A stretch of DNA of 64,000 nt, from the NCBI RefSeq assembly GCF_000091305.1, contig NC_013929.1, positions 5,146,001 to 5,210,000 on the forward strand, given 5' to 3'. A model generated the notes under the pieces. The model made no database searches. It worked only from the letters and a program-made list of their open reading frames with translations, and was not told the DNA's origin. Positions 1 through 8,175 of this stretch are shown here, piece after piece; within the stretch, counting starts at the first letter, position 1, and every line of letters starts with the position of its first letter. A program made the position numbers and the translations under genes. This stretch comes from Streptomyces scabiei 87.22. Lineage in GTDB: Bacteria > Actinomycetota > Actinomycetes > Streptomycetales > Streptomycetaceae.

Positions 1-2
1 GC

Positions 3-1076
3 ATGGGAGGCTCTGTTCATTGCGAGCCTGAAGTCGAGGAGAGTGAATCCTTGCGGTCCGACGCCAACATCGCGGGACCGATGACCGATCCGGTCCCCGG
101 TCCCCGTACCGAGTCGATGGGGGACGATGTTTCACGTGAAACACCGCCCCCGATGGACGACACTCCCATCGGCCGTGCTGCCCAGCTGGCGGTAGAGGCT
201 CTGGGCCGGGCCGGCGAAGGTCTGCCCCGGCCCGAGCAGACCAGAGTCATGGTCGTCGCCAACCAGAAGGGCGGGGTGGGCAAGACCACGACGACGGTCA
301 ACCTCGCCGCTTCGCTGGCTCTGCACGGCGCCCGTGTCCTGGTGATCGACCTCGACCCTCAGGGCAACGCATCCACCGCGCTGGGGATCGACCATCACGC
401 CGAGGTGCCCTCCATCTACGACGTGCTGATCGACAGCAAGCCTCTGGCGGAAGTCGTCAAGCCCGTTGCCGACGTAGAGGGTCTCTTCTGTGCTCCGGCC
501 ACGATCGATCTCGCCGGTGCGGAGATCGAGCTGGTGTCCCTCGTGGCACGAGAGAGCCGGCTGCAACGAGCGATTCAGGCGTACGAGCAGCCCTTGGACT
601 ACATCCTCATCGACTGCCCGCCCTCGCTCGGCCTGCTGACGGTGAACGCCATGGTCGCCGGCCAGGAGGTACTCATCCCGATCCAGTGCGAGTACTACGC
701 GCTGGAGGGCCTCGGTCAACTGCTCCGCAACGTCGACCTGGTACGGGGGCACCTCAACCCCATTCTTCACGTGTCGACCATCCTGCTCACCATGTACGAC
801 GGCCGGACACGTCTGGCGTCCCAGGTCGCCGACGAGGTGCGCACCCACTTCGGCGAGGAGGTGCTGCGGACGAGCATTCCCCGCTCGGTCCGCATCTCCG
901 AGGCGCCGAGCTATGGGCAGACGGTGCTGACCTACGATCCAGGATCGAGCGGTGCCCTCTCCTATCTTGAGGCGGCACGAGAAATCGCACTGAAGGGCGT
1001 GGGCGTGGGGTACGACCCGACGCAGGCCCACATCGGTGCTCAGAACAATCCGAGTGTGGTGGAGGGCGTCCAGTGA
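3..1076 (+). CDS. parA: Chromosome partitioning ATPase ParA
   Basis: ParA-family ATPase that works with ParB on parS sites to organise and segregate origin regions, in Streptomyces mainly during sporulation septation. The deviant Walker A motif KGGVGKTT lies at about residues 89-96, Walker A' (LDPQGN) near 115 and Walker B (ILIDCPP) near 200. The long reading frame gives 357 aa. In-frame ATGs at 81 and 117 would give shorter proteins, and the first 80 residues are poorly structured, so the true start is uncertain. A perfect parS site lies in the N-terminal coding region and is read V-S-R-E-T at residues 43-47. The stop overlaps the parB start by the tetranucleotide GTGA, implying translational coupling. 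Confidence 0.97.
   Translation: MGGSVHCEPEVEESESLRSDANIAGPMTDPVPGPRTESMGDDVSRETPPPMDDTPIGRAAQLAVEALGRAGEGLPRPEQTRVMVVANQKGGVGKTTTTVNLAASLALHGARVLVIDLDPQGNASTALGIDHHAEVPSIYDVLIDSKPLAEVVKPVADVEGLFCAPATIDLAGAEIELVSLVARESRLQRAIQAYEQPLDYILIDCPPSLGLLTVNAMVAGQEVLIPIQCEYYALEGLGQLLRNVDLVRGHLNPILHVSTILLTMYDGRTRLASQVADEVRTHFGEEVLRTSIPRSVRISEAPSYGQTVLTYDPGSSGALSYLEAAREIALKGVGVGYDPTQAHIGAQNNPSVVEGVQ
129..142. other. parS site (perfect), inside parA
   Basis: Perfect 14-bp palindrome GTTTCACGTGAAAC, the Streptomyces ParB-binding consensus. It lies in the parA reading frame, 45 bp before codon 58, and encodes V-S-R-E-T. Confidence 0.95.
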
Positions 1077-2170
1077 GTGATCGACGGAGGGGGTTGGGCC
1101 GTGGTCTCGCCGCACTGATCCCAGCGGCGGCGACAGGAGAGAAGGATTCTCCCGCGGCGGGAGCATCCGCAACCGCGCCATCGGCGGTGCCATCTGTCTT
1201 CACCCCGGAGCGTGGGGTGGGAGCCTCGAAGGTGGCCACCCTCTCGCCTGTTTCACGTGAAACAGAGGAAGCGTCTCCGAACGGTGCGGCGGAGCGGCCG
1301 GCCGCTCCCGTCGGCGCCTACTTCGCCGAGCTGCCTCTCGACTCCATCACCCCGAACCCGCGTCAGCCGCGCGAGGTGTTCGACGAGGACCTTCTTCAGG
1401 AACTCGTCACCTCCATCAAAGAGGTGGGTCTGCTCCAGCCCATCGTCGTTCGTCAGGTGGGTCCGGCTCGCTACGAGCTGATCATGGGTGAGCGGCGCTG
1501 GCGTGCCTGCCACGAGGCCCAGCTGGAAGCGATCCCGGCGATCGTGCGAGCGACGGACGACGAGAAGCTGCTGCTGGACGCGCTTCTGGAGAACCTCCAC
1601 CGTGCCCAGCTGAACCCGCTGGAAGAAGCGTTCGCCTACGACCAGTTGCTCAAGGACTTCAACTGCACGCACGATCAGCTGGCGGACCGTATCGGTCGGT
1701 CCCGCCCGCAGGTCTCCAACACGCTGCGTCTGCTGAAGCTCTCGCCGGCGGTCCAACGTCGGGTGGCCGCCGGTGTTCTCTCCGCGGGGCACGCTCGGGC
1801 ACTGCTCTCCGTCGAGGACTCGGAGGAGCAGGACAAGCTGGCTCACCGGATCGTGGCCGAGGGACTCTCGGTGCGAGCCGTGGAAGAGATCGTCACCCTC
1901 ATGGGATCGCACCCGAAGGCTTCCACGCGGTCCAAGGGCCCACGTGCCGGCTCGGTGCCCTCTCCGGCGCTGGGTGAACTCGCGACCCGCCTCTCGGATC
2001 GTTTCGAGACCCGGGTGAAGATCGATCTTGGCCAGAAGAAGGGCAAGATCACTGTGGAGTTCGCTTCCACGGAGGATCTGGAGCGGATTCTGAGCACGCT
2101 CGCCCCGGGCGAGAAGCTGGCACTGCAGAGGAGTCTGCTGGACGACGACTCGGAGGAGACGGAGGTCTGA
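1073..2170 (+). CDS. parB: Chromosome partitioning protein ParB
   Basis: ParB/Spo0J-family CTP-dependent clamp that loads at parS and spreads to form the origin segrosome. Seen: 365 aa starting with GTG that overlaps the parA stop; a disordered N-terminus of about 85 residues; the ParB N-terminal domain with the GERRWRA signature near residues 139-145; a helix-turn-helix around residues 195-230 (DRIGRSRPQVSNTLRLL); and a C-terminal dimerisation region. A perfect parS site is in frame at residues 60-64 (V-S-R-E-T), so the protein's own gene carries its binding site. It is followed by a strong hairpin terminator. Confidence 0.98.
   Translation: MSDRRRGLGRGLAALIPAAATGEKDSPAAGASATAPSAVPSVFTPERGVGASKVATLSPVSRETEEASPNGAAERPAAPVGAYFAELPLDSITPNPRQPREVFDEDLLQELVTSIKEVGLLQPIVVRQVGPARYELIMGERRWRACHEAQLEAIPAIVRATDDEKLLLDALLENLHRAQLNPLEEAFAYDQLLKDFNCTHDQLADRIGRSRPQVSNTLRLLKLSPAVQRRVAAGVLSAGHARALLSVEDSEEQDKLAHRIVAEGLSVRAVEEIVTLMGSHPKASTRSKGPRAGSVPSPALGELATRLSDRFETRVKIDLGQKKGKITVEFASTEDLERILSTLAPGEKLALQRSLLDDDSEETEV
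1250..1263. other. parS site (perfect), inside parB
   Basis: Perfect GTTTCACGTGAAAC. The dyad extends to 18 bp with flanking CT/AG. It is read in frame as V60-S-R-E-T of ParB. Confidence 0.95.
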
Positions 2171-2212
2171 GTCTCCTGAGGGAGGGGCCCGCCTTCGGCC
2201 CGTCGACCGCCT

Positions 2213-2252
2213 GAGCGGGCTGTGTCCGATGTATACCGGACACAGCCCGCTC
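2213..2252 (+). terminator. Terminator after parAB
   Basis: Perfect 16-bp inverted repeat, arm GAGCGGGCTGTGTCCG with an 8-nt loop, 42 bp after the parB stop. It is followed by a short T-containing tract and no long U-run, which is usual for Streptomyces. Confidence 0.85.
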
Positions 2253-2348
2253 TTTGCTTTGAGGCGGTATCGAGGCAATCACATCGTGGATACGATGCGT
2301 TCGGGTAGGGCGCATCGACTGGCGGGTCTTCTGTGGAGAGGCGGAGCC

Positions 2349-2606
2349 ATGCGAACCGTGAGCCGTTCCGGACTGGTGACGGCAGGTCTGGGACTGGGGG
2401 CGGTCGGCGGATTCATCGGCAGTCTGCTCCGGGAGCGGAGCGCTCTGACAGCCGCTCGCGGCGCTGCGGGCGAAGGAAGCGAGGAACAGCCTTTATGGGG
2501 CGTCGGCTCGTACCGCTCACGCTGGACAACCTTCAGGACATCCCCAAGCGCTGTCGCTCGTGTGTCTTCTGGGAACTCGACCCAGTCAGCGGCGAGGCCG
2601 CGGTAA
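2349..2606 (+). CDS. Possible small membrane protein overlapping the GNAT gene
   Basis: Candidate 85-residue ORF. The ATG at 2349 has a purine-rich GGAGAGGCGGAG just upstream. Residues 6-28 form a hydrophobic Gly/Ala/Leu segment that could be a membrane helix. The first 48 codons are fairly GC-rich at third positions. The last third overlaps the acetyltransferase gene in another frame and has poor codon bias, and there is a rare TTA leucine codon where the two starts meet. It may be a real short gene, or only the leader of the acetyltransferase transcript. I do not recognise a family. Confidence 0.3.
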   Translation: MRTVSRSGLVTAGLGLGAVGGFIGSLLRERSALTAARGAAGEGSEEQPLWGVGSYRSRWTTFRTSPSAVARVSSGNSTQSAARPR

Positions 2607-3112
2607 GAGCAGGCACTCCCGCTCTGGAGAAAGAGGCGTGGATCTCCGCTGTCCTACTGGACTGGGGGTCGTGCGGCCGGGTCGTCTACGTGGACGAGGT
2701 ACCGGTGGGGTTCGTGCTGTACGCGCCTCCGGCCTATGTGCCCCGTGCTCTGGCGTTCCCTACAAGTCCGGTGTCTCCGGACGCGGTTCAGTTGATGACC
2801 GCCTTCATTACACAGGGCTATCAGGGCCAGGGGCTCGGTCGTGTGATGGTGCAGACGGTCGCCAAGGATCTACTGCGGCGGGGCTTCAAGGCGATCGAGG
2901 CCTTCGGGGACGCCCGGTGGAAGGAGCCCGCCTGCGTCCTCCCGGCTGATCACCTGACGGCGGTGGGCTTCAAGACGGTTCGCCCTCACCCTACTTATCC
3001 GCGCCTGCGGTTGGAGCTGAGGACGACGCTCTCCTGGAAGGAGGACGTCGAGTTGGCGCTGGACCGACTTCTCGGTGCCGTGCAGAAGGAGCCGGCGTTG
3101 CGGCCGTTGTAA
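2495..3112 (+). CDS. GNAT-family N-acetyltransferase
   Basis: Predicted acetyl-CoA-dependent acetyltransferase of 205 aa. The Q-x-x-G-x-G/A acetyl-CoA loop appears as QGYQGQGLGRVM near residues 108-119. An upstream extension of the frame to 2333 exists, but conserved-looking sequence starts at this ATG (MGRRLVPLTL), which has GAGG upstream, so I chose it. The substrate is unknown. It is the sole gene between parB and the convergent trxA and has terminator hairpins on both sides. The position beside parAB is conserved in Streptomyces. Confidence 0.85.
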   Translation: MGRRLVPLTLDNLQDIPKRCRSCVFWELDPVSGEAAVRAGTPALEKEAWISAVLLDWGSCGRVVYVDEVPVGFVLYAPPAYVPRALAFPTSPVSPDAVQLMTAFITQGYQGQGLGRVMVQTVAKDLLRRGFKAIEAFGDARWKEPACVLPADHLTAVGFKTVRPHPTYPRLRLELRTTLSWKEDVELALDRLLGAVQKEPALRPL

Positions 3113-3115
3113 AAC

Positions 3116-3147
3116 GAAGAGGCCGACCCGCTCGGGTCGGCCTCTTC
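3116..3147. terminator. Bidirectional terminator between GNAT gene and trxA
   Basis: Perfect 14-bp stem (GAAGAGGCCGACCC) with a 4-nt loop between convergent genes. A parS site starts 2 bp beyond its 3' arm. Confidence 0.85.
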
Positions 3148-3149
3148 AT

Positions 3150-3163
3150 GTTTCACGTGAAAC
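3150..3163. other. parS site (perfect), trxA 3' intergenic
   Basis: Perfect GTTTCACGTGAAAC, dyad extended to 18 bp by flanking AT/AT. It sits between the terminator hairpin and the trxA stop codon. Confidence 0.95.
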
Positions 3164-3164
3164 A

Positions 3165-3497
3165 TCACTCGGCGATGAAGTCCTCGAGATCGCGCACGAT
3201 CGCTGCCTTGGGCTTGGCACCGACGATCGTCTTGGCGACCTCACCGGCCTGGTAGACGTTCAGCGTCGGGATGGACATGACGCCGTACTTGGCCGCCGTG
3301 GCCGGGTTCTCGTCGATGTTGAGCTTGACGATCTCGATCTTGTCGCCGTACTCCTGGGCGATCGCTTCGAGGGAGGGCGCGATCTGGCGGCACGGGCCGC
3401 ACCAGGCGGCCCAGAAGTCCACCAGGACGGGCTTGTCGTTCTTGAGGACATCCTGCTCGAAGGAGTCGTCGGTCACGTTCTTCAGAGTGCCGGCCAC
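3165..3497 (-). CDS. trxA: Thioredoxin
   Basis: Cytosolic disulfide reductase of 110 aa, a typical thioredoxin length. The WCGPC active site has cysteines at residues 33 and 36, followed by the conserved cis-proline region (SIPTL). The GTG start has AGGAG seven bases upstream. It lies 41 bp downstream of trxB on the same strand, forming the trxBA operon, so the sigma-R type promoter ahead of trxB should also drive it. Confidence 0.98.
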   Translation of the reverse strand: MAGTLKNVTDDSFEQDVLKNDKPVLVDFWAAWCGPCRQIAPSLEAIAQEYGDKIEIVKLNIDENPATAAKYGVMSIPTLNVYQAGEVAKTIVGAKPKAAIVRDLEDFIAE

Positions 3498-3538
3498 TGA
3501 GGGCTCCTAACTGGTTGGTGCGGTGGGGCGGACGGGGG

Positions 3539-4510
3539 TCAGACAGTGGTCTTCTCGGGCTCGGCGGTCTGGTCGCCATCGGCGAGAGCAGCGAGGTACC
3601 GCTCGGCGTCCAGGGCCGCGGCACAGCCGGTGCCGGCCGCGGTGATCGCCTGACGGTACGTGTGGTCCACGACGTCACCAGCGCCGAAGACGCCGGTCAG
3701 GTTCGTCCGGGTCGACGGGGAGGCCACCTTCAGATAGCCCTCGTCGTCCAGATCGAGCTGACCCTTGAAGAGTTCCGTGCGCGGGTCGTGGCCGATCGCG
3801 ATGAATAGGCCCGTCACCGGCAGCTCGGACGTCTCGCCCGTCTTGAGGTTGCGCAGCTTCAGTCCGGCGAGCTTCTGGTCGCCCTGGATCTCGGCGACCT
3901 CGCTGTCCCACACGAAGGAGATCTTCGGGTCGGCGATCGCGCGATCCTGCATCGCCTTGGAGGCGCGCAGCGTGTCCCGGCGGTGCACGACGGTCACGGA
4001 CTTGGCGAACCGGGAGAGGAAGGTGGCCTCTTCCATCGCCGTGTCCCCGCCGCCGATCACGGCGATGTCCTGGTCCTTGAAGAAGAACCCGTCACAGGTG
4101 GCACACCAGGAGACACCGCGGCCGGAGAGCGCGTCCTCGTTGGGCAGCCCGAGCTTGCGGTGCTGGGAGCCCGTGGTGACGATGACGGCCTTGGCGCGGT
4201 GCACGGTGCCGCCCGTGTCCGTGACGGTCTTGATCTCGCCGCTGAGGTCCACGGCGACGATGTCGTCCGGAATGAGCTCGGCACCGAATCGTTCGGCCTG
4301 GCCACGCATGTTGTCCATGAGGTCGGGACCCATGATGCCGTCCCGGAAGCCGGGGAAGTTCTCCACCTCGGTGGTGTTCATCAGCGCGCCGCCTGCGGTG
4401 ACGGCGCCCTCGAACACCAGCGGCCTCAGCGACGCGCGCGCGGTGTAGAGCGCCGCCGTGTAGCCGGCGGGCCCGGAGCCGATGATGATCACGTTACGGA
4501 CGTCGCTCAC
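3539..4510 (-). CDS. trxB: Thioredoxin reductase
   Basis: NADPH- and FAD-dependent flavoenzyme that reduces TrxA. Seen: 323 aa; N-terminal FAD motif [10 protein letters not shown] at 11-20; redox-active CATC at residues 136-139; NADPH-binding GGGDTA at 153-158; C-terminal FAD motif GVFGAGDV. The start is GTG. It is the first gene of trxBA. Upstream is a textbook sigma-R promoter (GGAAT, 18 nt, GTT), matching the known disulfide-stress control of this operon in S. coelicolor. Confidence 0.98.
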   Translation of the reverse strand: MSDVRNVIIIGSGPAGYTAALYTARASLRPLVFEGAVTAGGALMNTTEVENFPGFRDGIMGPDLMDNMRGQAERFGAELIPDDIVAVDLSGEIKTVTDTGGTVHRAKAVIVTTGSQHRKLGLPNEDALSGRGVSWCATCDGFFFKDQDIAVIGGGDTAMEEATFLSRFAKSVTVVHRRDTLRASKAMQDRAIADPKISFVWDSEVAEIQGDQKLAGLKLRNLKTGETSELPVTGLFIAIGHDPRTELFKGQLDLDDEGYLKVASPSTRTNLTGVFGAGDVVDHTYRQAITAAGTGCAAALDAERYLAALADGDQTAEPEKTTV

Positions 4511-4581
4511 GGCTTGATTCCTCGTCTCTGGAGACTGCTGCGTACCTGCCGGTGGGAGCTGCTCTCGGAACTCTCACCCCA

Positions 4582-4611
4582 CCCAACGGATCCTAAGGGG
4601 CGCGCATTCCC
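4582..4611 (-). promoter_or_regulatory. Sigma-R-type promoter of trxBA
   Basis: On the minus strand GGGAAT, exactly 18 nt, then GTTGGG, matching the published sigma-R consensus GGAAT-N18-GTT. The transcription start would fall about 65 nt before the trxB GTG. Induction of trxBA by thiol oxidation through SigR is established in S. coelicolor. Its use here is inferred from the motif. Confidence 0.85.
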
Positions 4612-4682
4612 ACTGTGTCCGGGCACACGGAGACAGCGCACCGCCCGGGGAGCCCGGACAGACACAACGAGCGAGGCAGCCC

Positions 4683-5597
4683 TCAGGAGCGAGGGTAGGA
4701 CTGCTTCAAGAGAACGTCACCGGAGGATTCCGTGGCCCTGCCCACACAGGAGGCGTCGACGACATACGCGGTGACGCGTGAGTCGTCGGCACCGTCGGGC
4801 AGCAGCACGAGATAGGCGTCCGCTCCCCGGTAGGTACCGGGCTCGGAAGCGATCGCACCAGTGACGTCGCCGATGCCCTTGGCGATACAGCCGGGGACCT
4901 CGGCCTTGAGGACCGTGTTCCTGTTCTTGTCGGGCGCCGTCGCGGTCCCGAAGGACTCCTTGCTGGGCGAGCGCTTGGTCCCGTTGCTGTTGTTCTCGCC
5001 CAGGAGCGCCTGGACCCGCTTCTCCAGCTTCACGCCGGAGAAGGTCGTAGAGGCCGCTGTCGCAGTCTCCGGCCCGGGACCATCGCTCTTACCGCCCGAC
5101 TGGACGAGGACTGCCCCGAAGCCCAGGGCCACGATCGCGAAGACGGCACCGATGACAGTCGTACGACGCTTGGGGCGCCTCTTACCGGTGCGTCCGGGGC
5201 CGGTGGACGCGCGTGGATGACCGGCAGGTCGATCCACCGTCGGCGATGTTTCACGTGAAACATGCGTGGTGTCCTCTTCCCGTCCCGTGCGGGAGACGCC
5301 AGCGGAGGCAGGCTCCGCGGTGGCCTCCTGCCTCTGGGCCCCGGCGTTCAGAAGGGCCTCGGCGGCCAGGGCCGCGTCGATCCTCCCTGCCACGTCGTCA
5401 GGCATACGGGGAGGGCCCGGCAGGGTGCCGAGGAGACCACGGATCTCCTCGAGCGAGTCATAGACATCGGCGCAGAGGGAGCACTCGTCCAGATGCTGCC
5501 GTAGGTGAGTCGTCCGTGACGCGGGGAGCAGACCTTCGCTGAGGTCGGAGATCTCCGCGACGTCGGGGTGTCCGGCCGTGTCGGTCGTGGATGTCAC
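4683..5597 (-). CDS. rsmA: Membrane anti-sigma factor of SigM (RsmA-like)
   Basis: Anti-sigma factor of the zinc-finger-associated family, expected to hold SigM inactive at the membrane. Seen: 304 aa; an H-x3-C-x2-C motif with His35, Cys39 and Cys42; one membrane segment at about 148-167; an external C-terminal domain. In S. coelicolor, RsmA was reported to bind a [2Fe-2S] cluster rather than only zinc, and the same cysteines are present here. The GTG start overlaps the sigM stop by GTGA, so the pair is translationally coupled. A parS site is read in frame at residues 113-117. Confidence 0.9.
   Translation of the reverse strand: MTSTTDTAGHPDVAEISDLSEGLLPASRTTHLRQHLDECSLCADVYDSLEEIRGLLGTLPGPPRMPDDVAGRIDAALAAEALLNAGAQRQEATAEPASAGVSRTGREEDTTHVSRETSPTVDRPAGHPRASTGPGRTGKRRPKRRTTVIGAVFAIVALGFGAVLVQSGGKSDGPGPETATAASTTFSGVKLEKRVQALLGENNSNGTKRSPSKESFGTATAPDKNRNTVLKAEVPGCIAKGIGDVTGAIASEPGTYRGADAYLVLLPDGADDSRVTAYVVDASCVGRATESSGDVLLKQSYPRS
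5248..5261. other. parS site (perfect), inside rsmA
   Basis: Perfect GTTTCACGTGAAAC in the cytoplasmic linker-coding part of the anti-sigma gene. Dyad extends to 18 bp. Encodes V-S-R-E-T. Confidence 0.95.
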
Positions 5598-6304
5598 GCT
5601 CGCCCACCTCCGCCCTTCACAGCAGCTGAATCGCTTGGTCCTGCATCATGTGGTCCCGCTGCGGGTGGGACGGATGTCCCCTGCGTCCGGTTCCTTCCGC
5701 GGTCCGACTTTCTGCCGCCGCCCTCGGCATCCGCACGTAGATGGGTCAGCAGCGGCAGGAGTCTGGCTCTGCCTCGGGCACAGCGGCTCTTCACCGTGCC
5801 GGTCGGCACGTCGAGAATGCGTGCGGCCTCGGCGACCGGATAGCCCTGCATGTCCACCAGGACGAGCGCCGCCCGCTGATCCTTCGGCAGGGTGCCGAGG
5901 GCTTCCAGTAGCTGACGGTGCAGATCATTGCGCTCGGCCGGAGCGGAAGCGGACTCGTGCGGCTCCAGGAGCTGCTCCAGGCGCTCGGTGTCGTCGACGG
6001 GCGACGTCTTGCGCGAGGCGGCCTTGCGGGCCCGGTCCAGGCAGGCGTTCACCGTGATGCGGTGCAGCCACGTCGTGACGGCGGCCTGGCCCCGAAAGGT
6101 ATGGGCGGCCCGATAGGCGGACACCAGCGCGTCCTGGACGGCGTCGGCGGCCTCCTCGCGGTCGCCCAGCGTCCGCAGGGCCACCGCCCACAACCGGTCC
6201 CGGTGCCGTCGTACGAGCTCACCGAAGGCATCGGGGTCGCCCGCCACATGCCGGGCCAGGAGATCCTGATCGCTTACGTCGCTGTGATCAGCGCTGTGCG
6301 CCAT
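5594..6304 (-). CDS. sigM: ECF RNA polymerase sigma factor SigM
   Basis: Group 4 (ECF) sigma factor of about 236 aa with sigma-2 (residues 15-85, FGELVRRHRDRLWAVALR) and sigma-4 (about 115-170, LGTLPKDQRAALVLVD) regions and no sigma-3. The ATG at 6304 has GGAGGGGG six bases upstream and is preferred over a GTG 15 bp earlier. The C-terminal 50 residues are Gly/Pro/Arg-rich. It follows the pseudokinase gene by 25 bp and overlaps rsmA. The gene order matches the mycobacterial mviN-sigM-rsmA-trxBC locus. Confidence 0.95.
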   Translation of the reverse strand: MAHSADHSDVSDQDLLARHVAGDPDAFGELVRRHRDRLWAVALRTLGDREEAADAVQDALVSAYRAAHTFRGQAAVTTWLHRITVNACLDRARKAASRKTSPVDDTERLEQLLEPHESASAPAERNDLHRQLLEALGTLPKDQRAALVLVDMQGYPVAEAARILDVPTGTVKSRCARGRARLLPLLTHLRADAEGGGRKSDRGRNRTQGTSVPPAAGPHDAGPSDSAAVKGGGGRA

Positions 6305-6329
6305 CGGACCCCCCTCCACCGGTGAGCTC

Positions 6330-8057
6330 TCAGCCCATGAACTTCACGTCGGTGATCGCCTGCTTGTAACCGGAACCACTGAACTGGTCACGGTTCGCGT
6401 AGGGCACGTCCGTGAGCCAGACGAGAACGTACCGGGTCTTCACCGCCTTCTTGGCGGAGATCTTCAGGTCCGTGCCGCTCGTCCTGTTCGTGGCGATCTT
6501 CGTCATGGAGCTGAGGGGGGCGGACGACGACAGGGAGTCGGCCGCGTACAGCGTGGCCGTCGTGTGGTCGCCGGTGTAGTAAAGCCCTATCGAGGCGGCT
6601 GACACCTCCTTGACCGAGCCCAGGTCGTAGACGATGCCGACACCCTGCTTGAACGGCGCCAGGGTAGGACCGTCGTTGTAGGAGTACGTCCGCCAGTACG
6701 TCGACGAGCTGTTGTCGTACGTCAGCCTCGCGTCGCCTGCGTGCTGCGGCTTGCCGTCCGGGTAGTACTCCGCGGCGCCCTTGATGCCGAGCGTGGTGAC
6801 GGGCTTGGCCTTGTCGGTGCCCTTGTCGTTGCCGTCGGTCGACTGGCTGGTGTCCGGTTCGCCGGACTGGCCCCTGCTGTTCATGAGGGTGTCGGCCAGC
6901 TGCCAGCTGCCGAGACCGAGCGCGGCGATCAGCAGCGCCGAGACGGCCCACTTCAGAACCTTGCCGGTTCGGCTCTGCAACGGAGGCGGCGGGGTCTGGA
7001 TCGGCTGGGTGAGACCCGGGTGCGGTGCCTGCCGGCCGTAGGTCCCCTGCTGGTACGTCGTGTGCTGGTAGTCGGGCGGCGCGGTGAACGCGGGCTCCGG
7101 CGGGCGGATGCGCGGCATCTCCCCGACCGCCTTCACCAGTTCCTCCGGCGTCGTGCACGGAGCCTCGTGGCGGGAGGCGGTGGCGCCGTCGTTGACGAGG
7201 GCGCGCATGGAAAGCTCCGACAGCCCCCTGTGGACGCCCGCACGGACCTGGTCGGGCGCGATGAGCCCGACACCCTTGGGGAGCCCGGAGAGGCCGTGCG
7301 CGTCGTTCTCGTACGGCCAGCGCTGGGTGAGGGCGGCGTACAGCAGCGCGCCGATCGCCTCCGTGTCCGTCCGCTGCGGGGTGTCCGAGCTGATGCCGCG
7401 CAGCGCGGCGTTCACCGCGAGACCGCGGATGCGCCACTGCCCGGAGGCGGAACGCAGCACGGCGCTCGGATTGAGCCGCAGGTGTGCGAGGCCCTCGCGG
7501 TGTGCGGCGGCCATGGCGTGCGAGACCTGCGTGACCATCTGGTACGCGTCGTGCGGCTCCAGCGGCCCGGAAGCCAGCAGCGCCGTCAACTCCGTGGCGT
7601 CGGGCAGCCATTCGTGCACCACGTAGACGAGGTCGTTCTCCTCGACGGCGTCGAGGACCTGGACGAAGCGGGGGTCCCCGAGCAACGCCGAGGACCGGGC
7701 CGCCGCCAGCACGGAGCGGGCGCGCGCGTGGTCGGCGGGCAGTACGTGCACGCCGACGGCGCGACGCAGTTTCTCGTCCACGGCACGCCAACTGCTGAAA
7801 CCGTCCAGACGGGTGACGCACTCCTCCAGGCGGTATCGTCTGGCGAGTTTGTGGCCGCTGTGCAATTCGGGCGGTGTCGTCTGCGAAGGGTTGCCGGTAT
7901 CGCCGTGTCCCTGTGCCTCTTCGCTCGCCGAGCTCTCCGTGTCCCGCTCCCGGTTCTGGGCCTCCCCGTCGGCCGTGGACTGGTCCGCTTGTGCGGTCAG
8001 CGGCTCGTCGCCGCTGTTGTCTGCCACGTCGACGGCAGCCGTGCTCCGTTCCGCCAC
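6330..8057 (-). CDS. Membrane pseudokinase with extracellular discoidin-like domain
   Basis: About 575 aa: a disordered acidic N-terminus, a kinase-fold domain (about 69-300), a Pro/Gln-rich juxtamembrane stretch, one membrane helix (about 367-388) and an extracellular beta-rich domain resembling F5/8-type domains (395-575). Catalytic residues are missing. The HRDLKPxN loop reads HLRLNPSAVL and there is no DFG or VAIK lysine, so it should not phosphorylate. In mycobacteria the equivalent pseudokinase is fused to MviN/MurJ. Here it is a separate gene directly downstream of murJ and upstream of sigM. The start is uncertain: GTG at 8057 has a nearby AGGA, but the frame is open to a GTG at 8117. 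Confidence 0.85.
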   Translation of the reverse strand: MAERSTAAVDVADNSGDEPLTAQADQSTADGEAQNRERDTESSASEEAQGHGDTGNPSQTTPPELHSGHKLARRYRLEECVTRLDGFSSWRAVDEKLRRAVGVHVLPADHARARSVLAAARSSALLGDPRFVQVLDAVEENDLVYVVHEWLPDATELTALLASGPLEPHDAYQMVTQVSHAMAAAHREGLAHLRLNPSAVLRSASGQWRIRGLAVNAALRGISSDTPQRTDTEAIGALLYAALTQRWPYENDAHGLSGLPKGVGLIAPDQVRAGVHRGLSELSMRALVNDGATASRHEAPCTTPEELVKAVGEMPRIRPPEPAFTAPPDYQHTTYQQGTYGRQAPHPGLTQPIQTPPPPLQSRTGKVLKWAVSALLIAALGLGSWQLADTLMNSRGQSGEPDTSQSTDGNDKGTDKAKPVTTLGIKGAAEYYPDGKPQHAGDARLTYDNSSSTYWRTYSYNDGPTLAPFKQGVGIVYDLGSVKEVSAASIGLYYTGDHTTATLYAADSLSSSAPLSSMTKIATNRTSGTDLKISAKKAVKTRYVLVWLTDVPYANRDQFSGSGYKQAITDVKFMG

Positions 8058-8175
8058 CGTCGTTCCTGCCTCCCCATCCGTTGAGCGCTCTGACACGCCA
8101 AAGCCAATTGTGCCCACAGTCCGCCGCTATGAGCGACACGCGGCGGCGGACGATGGTTGTGCGCGTACCCCGACC

